A stretch of DNA of 64,000 nucleotides. It comes from Hypericum androsaemum (taxonomy: Eukaryota; Streptophyta; Magnoliopsida; Malpighiales; Hypericaceae). The position numbers and the translations under genes are program-made. The notes beneath the pieces were generated by a model. It had not been told where the DNA came from. It searched no databases and was given only the letters and a program-made list of their open reading frames with translations. Numbering within the stretch: position 1 is the first letter of the stretch; the number at the start of each line of letters is the position of its first letter. Shown piece after piece: positions 12,610 through 22,365 of this stretch. The stretch is taken from the NCBI GenBank assembly GCA_963995505.1, contig OZ023197.1, forward strand, positions 11,034,475 through 11,098,474, given 5' to 3'.

Positions 12610-12950
12610 ATGGGATATATTGGTTTCTATTTTCTCGGATATTGGTTTCCATCTTCTATGCTATTGGTTTCATTCTGCTATGATATTGGTTTCATTCTAC
12701 TGGTTTCCATCTTCTATGTTATTGGTTTCATTCTACTACGACATTGGTTTCATTCTACTATGATATTGGTTTCATTCCACCGTGATATTGGTTTTCATCT
12801 TCTCCAATATTGGTATCCCATTATAAGTAAAAATGTATACCATTTGAATGTATTGGTTTCATTCTTCTCGAATATTGGTATCATCGTTCTAAGATATTGG
12901 TATCATTCTACTTTAATATTGGTATCATTCATCTATGAATTTTTGCTAGA
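12610..12950 (+). repeat. Subterminal minisatellite of Pack-MULE A
   Basis: About 15 irregular copies of a roughly 20-24 bp unit containing ATATTGGTTTCATTCTAC-like sequence, with variants ATTGGTATC and ATTGGTTTCC. The same array, reversed, lies inside the second Pack-MULE at 41750-42060, and a shorter relative lies in the MITE at 28948-29228. Confidence 0.85.
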
Positions 12951-13176
12951 ATTTATTGGAGCACTTTAGATTATTTCTCACTCAAACTTAAACTTTAGTC
13001 GGTTTACAAACCATAATATAGTATTTATTGGTTCAAGATTTTTTTTGGTTAATTTTATTGGTTCAAGACTGGATGTACCGGAACTTTACTATTATATCTG
13101 CCAATTCCACCAACCAGACAATACTTTTCTCCGACTTATAAAAAAAACCTTTAAGTTTCGTCTTCAACATTGAATT

Positions 13177-13740
13177 ATGGCCGGCCCCAACCCATGCGAC
13201 GACCCCTACGGCTACCTTGGCTTCACCCTAAATCCCGACGTCTCCGTCACCCGACCACCCTTCCCATTATATCCAACCACCTCTCCCACACCCGATCCCT
13301 CCTCCTTTCCACAACCCCGCTCCCTCTCCAAGGACATTCCCGTCGAATCACGCAACCGCACGTGGGCCCGCGTCTTCCTCCCCAGTGAATCCGTCCTGAC
13401 CGCCGGCGAAAACCAGACTAAAAAGCTGCCTCTTATTGTTTACTACCACGGCGGTGGCTTCGTCGTGATGAGCGCCGACAACGTAATCTGCCACGACTTC
13501 TCCGCCGTCGTCGTCTCCATCGGGTACCGCCTCGCCCCCGAGCACCGACTCCCGGCGGCCTACGGCAATGCCGTGGAGGCCCTCCATGTGATCAGGGCCA
13601 TGGACGACGAGTGGTTGACCAGGTTCGCTGACTTCACCAGCTGCGTCCTGATGGGAACCAGCGCCGGGGGGAACATCGCCTACCACCCGGGCCTGCGTGT
13701 GGCCGGTGACGTGGCAGCCCTCGCGCCGTTGATCGGGGGA
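13177..13740 (+). pseudogene. Captured CXE-type carboxylesterase fragment
   Basis: Begins at ATG (MAGPNPCDDPYGYLGF) and reads as a plant CXE carboxylesterase of the alpha/beta-hydrolase fold: oxyanion-hole motif HGGGFV, YRLAPEHRLPAAY, and nucleophile elbow GTSAGGN. Compared with the family, roughly 10-15 residues are missing between CHDFSA and VVVSIGYRLAPEH. The frame then runs into a poly-Gly low-complexity run and ends at 13848 inside transposon DNA. The Asp and His of the catalytic triad, which lie in the missing C-terminal part, are absent, so it cannot be an active esterase. It sits inside Pack-MULE A and is best seen as a captured copy of a host gene. Confidence 0.85.
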
Positions 13741-14083
13741 AGGGGAGCGGCGGGGAAGGAGGGCGGGGGGGGGGGGGGGGGGGGTGGGGAAGGGGAGCTG
13801 CGGGGAAGGGGGGGAGCGGCGGGGATGTTTTTTTTTGGGAATATATAAGAAAATGGTGGAATCCTAATGAGTATGTTTGGATAAAAACTCAAAAATATTC
13901 CCACAAATTCTGACCATCAGGTCTGTAAAAAAAGAATTTGATCAAATCTAAAGACCTATATTTAGTCCATACCATGGGAATGATTTTTTTTTACTCCCCT
14001 AAATTCAAATTCCTTATTGGGTGCTACAAGGGAAAAACACAAAGAGTTCACCGACAGTCTGCCGTGTCAGCCACCCTTAAGTT

Positions 14084-14094
14084 GTCCCACATCG
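14084..14094 (+). promoter_or_regulatory. Upstream sequence element (USE) of U2 snRNA gene
   Basis: GTCCCACATCG is the plant snRNA USE consensus. It ends 34 bp before the TATA box; that spacing is the one known for RNA polymerase II-type plant snRNA genes (polymerase III-type ones are about 10 bp shorter). Confidence 0.93.
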
Positions 14095-14128
14095 GTTTTG
14101 GTTCCTTGTTGATAGTCAGGCCTGACAG

Positions 14129-14136
14129 TATAAAAG
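14129..14136 (+). promoter_or_regulatory. TATA box of U2 snRNA gene
   Basis: TATAAAAG located 26-33 bp upstream of the predicted U2 5' end. Confidence 0.92.
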
Positions 14137-14161
14137 CCGACTCGGGTATTGCTTTAAACTC

Positions 14162-14357
14162 ATACCTTTCTCGGCCTTTTGGCTAAGATCAAGTGTAGTA
14201 TCTGTTCTTATCAGTTTAATATCTGATATGTGGGCCATCGGCCCACTCGATATTAAATTACTTTTTTAAAGGGGAGGGGTCACCACAGTAGCTTGCTATT
14301 GGGCCTCTCAAGCATCGCCCATGCCTTGCACTACTGCAAGGGCCTGGTGCACCCTCC
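14162..14357 (+). ncRNA. U2 spliceosomal snRNA
   Basis: Starts ATACCTTTCTCGGCCTTTTG and carries the branch-point recognition region GTGTAGTATCTGTTCTTATC, stem-loop IIa/b (ATATGTGGGCCATCGGCCCA), the Sm-type site in TTAAATTACTTTTTTAAAG, and 3' stem-loops III and IV ending GGGCCTGGTGCACCCTCC. About 196 nt, the normal plant U2 length. U2 base-pairs with the intron branch point in the spliceosome. The stem IIb pairing GTGGGCC/GGCCCAC is intact. Promoter elements and 3' box are all in place, so it is probably a working copy; plants have many U2 genes and variants, so expression is not certain. Confidence 0.94.
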
Positions 14358-14370
14358 AATACCAGTCCAA
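14357..14370 (+). terminator. Plant snRNA 3'-end box
   Basis: CAATACCAGTCCAA fits the plant snRNA 3' processing box CA(N)3-10AGTNNAA, directly after the U2 sequence. Confidence 0.85.
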
Positions 14371-14952
14371 TATTTTCAATGACACTATTATTTGTTGATG
14401 GATCATGGAATTGTATACATTAAATTGCAATCATTTTTTTTTGACTTAATTGACCATTGAAGTATCCTAAAAGTAGACTTAAGTTTGACGAAGGTTAGAT
14501 TAAGACACTATCTTCTGTTTGACGAATTTTATTAGAATATGGACATAATATATACCAAGAGAACACCTAAACGGACGTATATATCATCACCAATTACATT
14601 TTGATTAAACTAGAAGATTTTTTTATTTAATAAACTTGCAATTTGATCGTTAACGATTGAAGACATTATAACTTATTGGAGCAAACCAATGAATGATGAA
14701 CTTTCAACGTGAAAAAATATATATTAAATATTGAGTCGAACATAAAATTTATAAGTATTTTCGGTATATCTCTTGTTTATAACTTTCCATCCTCAGCTTC
14801 CAAAAGCAAAATGTTAAGAGCAACAAAAGTAAACTTTGAGATTTTGAAAAGAAGAGAAAAAAGATAATTCAAATAGACGGTAGTAAAAAAAAAGCCAAAT
14901 TATACGAAGATAAAAAAAGTACAAGGTCAATCAGTTTCTGGAAAATTTTTCC

Positions 14953-15066
14953 GTCTCTTTCTATTCGCCTATTTTTATCATCATAGCTTTATTTTACGTG
15001 GTGTTTAGGAAGTCTCTTTCTATTCGGCTATTTTTATCATCATAGCTTATTTTACGTTGTGTTTAG
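14953..15066 (+). repeat. Tandem duplication, about 59-bp unit
   Basis: Two near-identical copies of a unit starting GTCTCTTTCTATTCG and containing TATTTTTATCATCATAGCTT. Confidence 0.8.
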
Positions 15067-15649
15067 AAAGAAGACATAGAATTGAGATATGTTAGAATTG
15101 TAATACTCAATTCGGGATATGTTAAGAAAGAGTTGGATGGGGTGATGTGCTTTGGTGGGTTGATGTCAAGTTTTGAGCAGGCCAGATGATAGCCAGGATT
15201 TGAAGGTATGTAGCGGATTGTATTCGCTTCGTTTTTGTTGCTCGTATTCGCTCAATTCGAAAGATTTACTTTGATGAGCCTTCGTTTGCAGTGGCTTCGT
15301 ATTGCCTGGAGGAAGAGATTTGGGGAAGAAGCTAATGAAGACCGCATGTATGTAGTCAGAGTGGAGAGGGTGCTGCAGATGGAGGATTTCATGCAGGTGC
15401 TATTTATTCTTACATCTTGCTTTTGCTGAAATTTGGCTTGGCAGGTACCGAAAGCAAAGGTGATCTGGGTCGATAAACTAGGTGATCTGTCTCGACGTGA
15501 GATGAGAAGGATGCCAAGTCGTCATTTAATGGCATGTCCCAGCTTGCTTGGGAGGTGGAGAAGAACTTTCAGGTACTAATTTTGAAAAGGTGAAACAACT
15601 GAAGCGGGTATCTTTTGGCAGATTGTGATCTCTTTTTTTGGTTGGTAAG

Positions 15650-15900
15650 TAGTTTTTAACTCCGTTAAGGTTTGAACTCTGGTCCGTGATACTAATTTCG
15701 AATCTCCACCCTCACATTTTACTGCAGGTTATGATCTTTACGGAGATGCATTTGGTATGAGATCCTAGATTCTGAGGCTCATGCATCATTTATACGAGTC
15801 TAGTTTTTAACTCCGTTAAGGTTTGAACTCTGGTCCGGGATACCAATTCCGTATCTCTACCCCACGTTTTACTGCGGATTCTGATCTTTACGGAGATGCA
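15650..15900 (+). repeat. Tandem duplication, about 150-bp unit
   Basis: The segment with TTTTTAACTCCGTTAAGG, then a GATCTTTACGGAGATGCATT stretch, occurs twice about 150 bp apart with a few substitutions. Confidence 0.75.
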
Positions 15901-16776
15901 TTCTGATGGCTTTGCTTGGTTTGGCGTGGAATTCGAAGGATTTCATTACAAATCCATTATCATGCTTGGTTGATTAAAAACATTGAATTCACTTGAACCA
16001 ACGATTGAAGTGATAAGAGACTTGAATTTACGAAAATTTTGAATTCAAATTTTATGAATGTAAAAACAAAGAGACCCCTGAACAGAGCAAGAGATTCACA
16101 GAAAACAATCATAAATTAAAACTTTTGTGAGAAATTTAAAATTTAAGTAGGAACAAATGGCCAGCCAAAATTAATATTGCCATGCAATAAGCCAAACTCA
16201 CTCGACCCAATGGGCTCTTTCATCTTTTCGATTTTCTTTTGTTGGATACAACTCATATTGTCCAGGTATATATATATTCTCCAGTTGAAATGACTTCAAT
16301 TACTATAAACATATTTTAATGCAAGGCGGATTTTCCAGAAAGTTAGAGAATTAAACTTTTTTGTTTATTTTGTGGCAAAAGTTATTTTTGTCTTCCTTGT
16401 AGAAAAGTTGATATTTTTAATCGATGCCAGGAAAATTTTATATCCAACTCATAAATTTGAAATGCTACATGAGGATGACTAGATAAATTGCCAGCAAACA
16501 GCCAGCAGTGTCTCTAAATTCGCGAATATTCCTCCCTGCAAAACCTTATCAGGTTAATGAATTAGTAATAATTTTCTTATAAAAGTAGAAATTAGTAATT
16601 AATTGGCAAGGCTTACATGTAAAATACGTTATCTACAAATAATTAATTTGCTATTCTCACACCAAACCTCTGTATGACAAGTCGCATAAGTTTGGTCCCC
16701 CTGGAGCCGGACTAAGTACCGCTACTTCTACAGCTAACCAGGCAGGATAGCCCAACCACCAGCCACCGAGTTTCTA

Positions 16777-16955
16777 AAACATCTGTAACTTGCCCCAGGA
16801 AAGAAACCACGGCTGGAAATAACTGCTAATATCTTGTAGGGTGAAGAGCAAACATAGGAATTCGCTCGAGGAGGAATTCGTGTCTGATTAGTTAATTGGT
16901 GAGACAATAATTTATCAAGACGATGATAAGTAGCTAGGTAGAGGTTTGACTTAAA
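16777..16955 (+). pseudogene. Decayed plastid 16S rRNA (rrn16) fragment
   Basis: Contains the order of conserved 16S segments AACTTGCCC, GGCTGGAAATAACTGCTAAT, CTCGAGGAGGAATTCGTGTC, TGATTAGTTAATTGGTGAG and CAAGACGATGATAAGTAGCT. These match plastid or cyanobacterial-type 16S around helices H6-H11. Most differences from the canonical sequence are C-to-T or G-to-A. Nuclear plastid DNA of some age; not a functional rRNA. Confidence 0.8.
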
Positions 16956-18070
16956 GATAAAAATTTTAACTCCGTACATTTCAAAGTTCATATGATAGGA
17001 CGAAAAGAGAATTTTTGAGGTACTTATCTTTTACCCTCCTCTAGTATTGAATAGAATAGTTCTTCATCTTATCAATAATGTATGATCATAAAATATAGAA
17101 CTAAAGTAATGATGTGTGTTAAAGCACGAAATTACAATGTAGTAAAGTGAACTTTAACCAATTTTAATTTTAGTATTATACGTTTGATTCTTTTTATTTT
17201 GCAACCACAAGATAAGAAAAAAAATATGACTAGTTATCTCGCAAATTTTTTTATAATTTAAAATTTTCATATATATATAATTTATAATTGTCCCCACTTG
17301 TCAAAAAATGTGTAGCCCAATGATACATTAAATATATAAGAAGTTCATGGTTCAAAGTTTTTGGCTACGTCATAGAACACAATCTAAAAGTATGTTGAAT
17401 TACAGAAAATGATAGCGAATGAACGAAGCTTCCAAAGAATTTCCACGACAATAAAAAAAAGTTGGACAAGAAAGTTCCCTGCTTCTGGTGGCCTGCAAAG
17501 CAAAGCAAAGTAGCCAATTTGGTTACCATCAAACTTCAGTCCAACACGTAACGTGGTAGGCTGGTAGCCGATATATTTCTCAACCCAAATAAGATCACTT
17601 CTCAGGCAAGGAGTACCAATTCGAACTCTTTAGAACATAATAATATTAAATAATTTTTAAGTTTATTAAGTGTGATGAATTTATTTATAAATATGAACAA
17701 TCTATTTAATTATTGTATTAAGGTTTTTGGTTGAATAAAAATTCTAATATAATATCAGAGCAAATTGCTCTTATGAGATTCGTTGCCCATTGTTGTCTAT
17801 GTTGACCATCATGTCATGGCACATTGGCAAAGTCAAAGTCCGTACAAATTCGGGTTGATTTTGAAAATTCTAACGTTTTGTCACATTTCAAAAATTATAC
17901 CAGACTTAACCATAGATTAGTCGGCTAAATAAGTGTCTGGATATATATGGTATAAAAAAGTATTGGTGTAATAGTCAATAGTCAGTACGTTTTGGACTGC
18001 AACATACTAGTTTACACAGAATCTCTCTCTAGTTTCAGATTTTCAGATTCCATCCTGAAAGAATCTTTCA

Positions 18071-20038
18071 TCAGGAAGCCATTAGAGGTAAGCGAAGATG
18101 ATCTGTGACAATATCTTTGATCCTACCAATGAAGTGGACCTGCTTGGAAATTCCAATTCTCCTCAGATTTGGCTGAAACAGAGAGCCAAGCATAGATTCC
18201 ATCCCCCGAGGAGTGTACTTCACATACTTGCTAGGACTTGAATTCTCTCCTGCCTTTAGTCCATGAACCTGTAGGTAGATTCTGTAGCAAGGAACTATGG
18301 ACTGGACTGTAACTTGGCATATCTTCAGTCTCAGATCTTCATCAGGAACAACCCACTTGGAGTGCCTCTCGTACATCGAATCGAATTCATCGTTGAACGA
18401 TCGGAGTCTCCTCTTGGCAAGGTCGGATGAGAAAACTCGGGTAGGAGAGGCCGGGATTTGGATGTCTTGCTTGAGGAGAGCATGGATCCTGGCCCAGCTG
18501 TGTTTCAGGTAGAGTGCCATGTAATAGTCCTTGTACTTCTCGTGGCCGTGGATCCACGAGTCCCCCATTAGGCCTCCGAGGTCTGTGCCTTTCAGGCTGC
18601 AGAAATGGCTGTGGTTGTTCATCATGAAGAGGTAGGATAATGTGGTGTCCTGATGGGACTTTGTCCAAGCATCCAAGTTCAGGCCGAGTTCTCGTATGAT
18701 TGAAATGATCTGGTTCGGGAGGAGCTCGTCTGTGTAGGTTGCTTGCTTCCAGTTCTGTTGAATGAGTAGAACCTGGCCTAACAAAGGCTTGTAATCATCG
18801 CGAAGGAGGCGGTTGCAGTAGTATGTCACAAAGAGAACCAGTTTTGGAACACTACCATCAGGAGGGGGAGTGCATTGCCTCTGCAGCTCCACTTGGGCAG
18901 AGAGTTCCCAAAAAATGCCACAGGCACCGTTGACAACACTCGTGACAAGTTCTCTTGTTCGGTCCTGAATTTCGTGGCAGTCCTCGCCTCCGAAAAGCCT
19001 GTTAAAGTCCATCCTCAAGTTGTCCAAGTGCTTGAATATGTCCAAGAGCTTTAACAGCTTGATTGGAGTTTTCTTACATTCTGTTACCTTCTTACCAAAC
19101 TGAAGAAACCTGAGAATACCGGATTCTATAGCGATTCTCGCGAAGCATCCGTTCCTAACTTCTGATCCGACCAACTTGAAGACCTTGTTGCAGAGCTCGT
19201 TCTCAGCTGCGAAAACAAGCTTCAATGCCAACTCGAAATGCTTGCACCATTGGTCAATGTCACCCTCTAGATCCTCCGCATCCTCGGATTTTGTAATTGG
19301 CTTCTCAAGATATTCCAACCCGAGTTCTCTTAGACTTATCTTCGCGATTACACTCCGAGCCTCGACGTACGTGATCAGGCACTTATCAAGGCTATTACAA
19401 GCACTTAGTCTTCCAATGATAGCCTGCAGCTTCTTGACAACTGCTTCAGGATTGCTGTTTTCAGCAAGAAGCCTCCCGAATTCGGCCTCGAGCTTCCCGA
19501 TCGCTGCACAGAGTAGTCCCCCGCCAAAAATAGCGCGCTCCGGGGATCCCTGCAAGTCCTGCAGAATCCTCAATGACTTCTTCAAATTGGTGGTATACAT
19601 CTGATTCCCAACCCGACTATCTTCTACGAACATAAGAATGTCCTCCAGCCATTGGATCGCCAGTACACAACTACCACTGAGGAACCTAATTGCATCACCA
19701 AGCTGTTTCATCAAGTTGAGGTAGCCCGCGAGATCCGAACACGGAGACAAACCCGCGAGCAACTTCTCGACCTCGCGAACGGAGCCATAGACCTTCAACA
19801 CCGCGGATACAGGGCCAAGAGCACGATCAACACGCGCCCTGATAGCACAGAATGTGCCCGGAGGCTCGCGCCTCGCAGCAGCCTCGAGGGGCAGGAATCT
19901 CTCCCTGATCCCTTCCAATCTTTGTCCTGAATCATTCAGAGCAGAGGAAATTGCCAATGAACTCTCCAGGCTGGTCTTCAACAAGCTCCTAACAGCTACA
20001 AGGCCATTAATACCATCCTCATCATTGACCATTTCCAA
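18071..20038 (-). CDS. EXO70 family exocyst subunit
   Basis: A single uninterrupted frame of 655 residues, as usual for plant EXO70 genes outside the EXO70A group. The N-terminal third is helical (LEGIRERFLPLEAAAR, then VYGSVREVEKLL). The C-terminal EXO70 domain shows NNHSHFCSLKGTDLGGLMGD, YLKHSWARIHALLK, RRLRSFNDEFDSMYERHSKW and the end motif YTPRGMESMLGSLF. Role (family knowledge): EXO70 binds phosphoinositides and directs the exocyst to plasma-membrane domains; plant paralogues specialise in secretion, defence or symbiosis. I cannot assign the subclade. A truncated copy lies 2.3 kb upstream on the same strand (22366-23780), so this locus was duplicated and only this copy is intact. Confidence 0.92.
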   Translation of the reverse strand: MEMVNDEDGINGLVAVRSLLKTSLESSLAISSALNDSGQRLEGIRERFLPLEAAARREPPGTFCAIRARVDRALGPVSAVLKVYGSVREVEKLLAGLSPCSDLAGYLNLMKQLGDAIRFLSGSCVLAIQWLEDILMFVEDSRVGNQMYTTNLKKSLRILQDLQGSPERAIFGGGLLCAAIGKLEAEFGRLLAENSNPEAVVKKLQAIIGRLSACNSLDKCLITYVEARSVIAKISLRELGLEYLEKPITKSEDAEDLEGDIDQWCKHFELALKLVFAAENELCNKVFKLVGSEVRNGCFARIAIESGILRFLQFGKKVTECKKTPIKLLKLLDIFKHLDNLRMDFNRLFGGEDCHEIQDRTRELVTSVVNGACGIFWELSAQVELQRQCTPPPDGSVPKLVLFVTYYCNRLLRDDYKPLLGQVLLIQQNWKQATYTDELLPNQIISIIRELGLNLDAWTKSHQDTTLSYLFMMNNHSHFCSLKGTDLGGLMGDSWIHGHEKYKDYYMALYLKHSWARIHALLKQDIQIPASPTRVFSSDLAKRRLRSFNDEFDSMYERHSKWVVPDEDLRLKICQVTVQSIVPCYRIYLQVHGLKAGENSSPSKYVKYTPRGMESMLGSLFQPNLRRIGISKQVHFIGRIKDIVTDHLRLPLMAS

Positions 20039-20194
20039 AGGGAGAAATTATTTTTGGGAAAAGTCCACTTAAGTACCTTGTAGTATGGTAAAAAATAAAG
20101 TCAGTATCCTGTGGTTTAAAACGTATCAATTGAGTTAAACTTACTCCAATTAAAATCAATTAGAGGCCCGGACAGCTTCCCATACCTTACCCGG

Positions 20195-20244
20195 CCACGT
20201 GGACCAGCCACATCAGAGTTTGCTGATGACGTGGTGCCACGTGG
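20195..20244. promoter_or_regulatory. Two G-boxes upstream of EXO70
   Basis: Palindrome CCACGTGG occurs at 20195-20202 and 20237-20244, about 157-206 bp upstream of the EXO70 ATG, 42 bp apart. G-boxes bind bZIP and bHLH factors. The match is exact, but whether they control EXO70 is inference, and the surrounding DNA resembles a transposon end. Confidence 0.45.
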
Positions 20245-21022
20245 ACATCCCCTCTCTCTCTCATCCCCATATCCACCAAGCTTTATCAACCTCAACATTC
20301 TAAACTCGTACTAGCTCCGCAATCAACATTTCGAATCCAAAGGCCAATTTAGATTTGCTAGAAACTGATACTATCAATTACAAAGCAATTCGCTAAACCC
20401 AGATTCTAACACAACAAAGCAACTAACCCAATAGAAGCCGAAAGAAACAACTTACAGGAAGGCGAAATGGGTACCCTAGAAATGGTGGCAACACAAGGCA
20501 AGGAGTCCACGGAAGCCAGTAAAGGAGGCTTTTTTGGTGAGAACCAAATTGATCATAATTGAGACCCTTTCTACTATGATCAAAATCCAACATTCAAATA
20601 TATAATCACGTGAATTAAAATAGAATTTTTTGTTTTTGCTTATTTTGTTAGTTATGTGTTACTTGTAAGACGTAATGGTTTTCATATTCTTACCAAACTC
20701 AACAAGAACAAGTAAAAACAAGTGTAACAACATCCGAACCAATCGCTCACTTTTAGGACTAACTTCTATTCCCAAACCTCAACCACCGGAGAACCAATTG
20801 GCTTTCAAGGCACCAATTAACAAGAAAACAATTCGAGTCAATGAATTTTATGTGAACTAGTACTGACATTTTTTTAAGAAGTAAAATTATATTTATTTGA
20901 AAATAAATGCTGAAATAGCAAGTAATTAAATTTACTATTATCACACAGTTTAGTGTTCACGGTCACATTTTTCGTAAATAAATAAAAGATAATAGTATGT
21001 TTAAAAAATTACGTTAATTAAA

Positions 21023-21282
21023 TGTAACGCCCCGTGATCCGATCGACTGGCTCCACAAACCAACACGGGTCTTTTCCAACATGCTTTGTCCTCACTTGCA
21101 CGCACCCTGGAAAACTTTCCAGGAGGTCACCCATCCTAATCCTACTCCCGGCCAAACACGTTTAACATTGGAGTTCTCTCAAGATGTGTACCGAAAAAGA
21201 AGATACACATTGTTGGTATGGATAATACTTATCACATCACTTAAGGCTTTCAGGCAGAGTATATCATTTTCGGAGTATCACA
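21023..21282 (+). mobile_element. Cassandra-type solo LTR with 5S rRNA domain
   Basis: A 260-bp TG...CA unit (TGTAACGCC ... GGAGTATCACA) flanked by a perfect 5-bp direct repeat TTAAA (21018-21022, 21283-21287). The stretch near 21111-21185, reversed, matches 5S rRNA: GGATGGGTGACCTCCTGGAA preceded by the intermediate-element and C-box region. A 5S domain inside an LTR is the signature of Cassandra TRIM retrotransposons, where it acts as an internal polymerase III promoter. No internal region remains, so it is a solo LTR. Confidence 0.88.
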
Positions 21283-22365
21283 TTAAATAGGTATTATCTT
21301 GAGATAAGTCTGTGGACGTCTTCTGAGATTAATTTCTGACTTAGTCCCAGTCAGCTAAAAAATTAACTAATATTCATTAAACAACTAATTTAAATTAGAG
21401 TAGGATAATAACCACCAGTCATTACGATTTTGCAAATTTTGGAAACAGAACTGTATGGCGTGAAGCGGATTATTATACAATAGTTGAAACTTAATGGCAT
21501 TATTTGTTTCCGTTTTTGGTTTACATTAAAGAAGGTTTGGCAGCGGTTGACAAAAATTGGTTCAAGTGAATTGGACAATGACATATCTATACCCTTGTGA
21601 CACTTTAATTTATACCTTCTTGGCTACGTCATAGAACACAATCTAAAAATATGTTGAATTACAGAAAATGATAGCGAATGAACGAAGCTACCAAAGAATT
21701 TCCACGACAATAAAAAAATTGTACAAGAAAGTTCCCTGCTTCTGGTGGCCTGCAAAGCAAAGAAAAGTGGACAATTTGGTTTACCATCAAACTTCGGCCC
21801 AACAAGTAACGTGGTAGGCTGGTAGCCGATATATTTCCCAACCCAAATAAGATCACTTCTCAGGCAAGAGTATAATTCGAGATTTTTAGAATACAATAAT
21901 ATTAAATACTTTTTGGGATCATTTGGTGTGATAAATTTATTTATAAATGTGGACGATCTATTTAATTATTGTATTAAGGTTTTTGGTTGAATAAAAATTT
22001 TAATATGATATCAGAGCAAAGTGTTCTTATGAGACCTGTTGCCCATTGTTGTTTATGTTCGCCATCATGTCATGGCACGTTGGCAAAGTCAAAGTCCGTA
22101 CAAAATTCAACCAAATGGCTTCTTTTATTAGCGTGGATGATTCCTTTGGGTTGAATTTGAAAATTCTAATATTTTATCACATTTCAAAAGTCATACAAAA
22201 CTTAACAATAGATTAATCCACTTAGTAGGTCTCCGGATATACATGGTATAAAAAAGTATTGGTGTAATAGTCAATAGTCAGCACGTTTTGAACTGAAACA
22301 TACTAGTTTACACAGAATCTCTCTCTAATTTCAGATTTTCAGATTCCATTCTGAAAGAATCTTCA

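Larger units (their letters stand above)
12484..14012. mobile_element. Pack-MULE copy A carrying a carboxylesterase fragment
   Basis: A 1.53-kb element flanked by a perfect 9-bp direct repeat CTTATTGGG (12475-12483 and 14013-14021), the size expected of Mutator-like elements. Imperfect terminal inverted repeats: left GGTTTTAAATTCAGTGGGG, right (reversed) GAATTTGAATTTAGGGGAG. Inside, from the left: a subterminal minisatellite (12610-12950), a promoter-like stretch, a carboxylesterase fragment (13177-13740), a G-rich run, then about 200 bp of right-end sequence. Both ends match, in inverse order, the element at 40961-42169, while the cargo differs. That sharing of ends with different host gene cargo is what defines Pack-type elements. 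Confidence 0.85.
14371..17360. other. Gene-poor AT-rich region
   Basis: No protein gene can be supported. It holds two small tandem duplications (14953-15066, 15650-15900) and a decayed plastid 16S fragment (16777-16955). A 64-codon frame at 15235-15429 is bordered by possible splice signals and might be a remnant of an exon, but I do not recognise it. Confidence 0.55.
17361..21600. repeat. Segmental duplication, unit 1 (intact EXO70)
   Basis: The stretch 17361-18070 downstream of EXO70, the gene itself and 20576-21600 upstream of it are repeated in unit 2 from about 21622. Anchors are TTGGCTACGTCATAGAACAC at 17361 and again at 21621, and TGATCAAAATCCAAC at 20576 and about 23780. Unit 1 also holds a Cassandra solo LTR (21023-21282) absent from the matching site in unit 2. 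Confidence 0.85.

Noticed and set aside
13720..13830. Poly-glycine open frame at the end of the carboxylesterase fragment
   Set aside because: It is a G-run of low complexity at the junction to transposon DNA, not a protein domain; partly shared with copy B as a C-run.
15235..15429. 64-codon open frame with possible splice borders
   Set aside because: No recognised domain and no neighbouring exons that make a protein; kept only as a note in the gene-poor region.
20055..20170. MULE-like terminal sequence upstream of EXO70 (GTGGTTTAAAACGTATCAAT)
   Set aside because: Resembles the tip of a long-TIR element but no partner arm or target duplication was found nearby.
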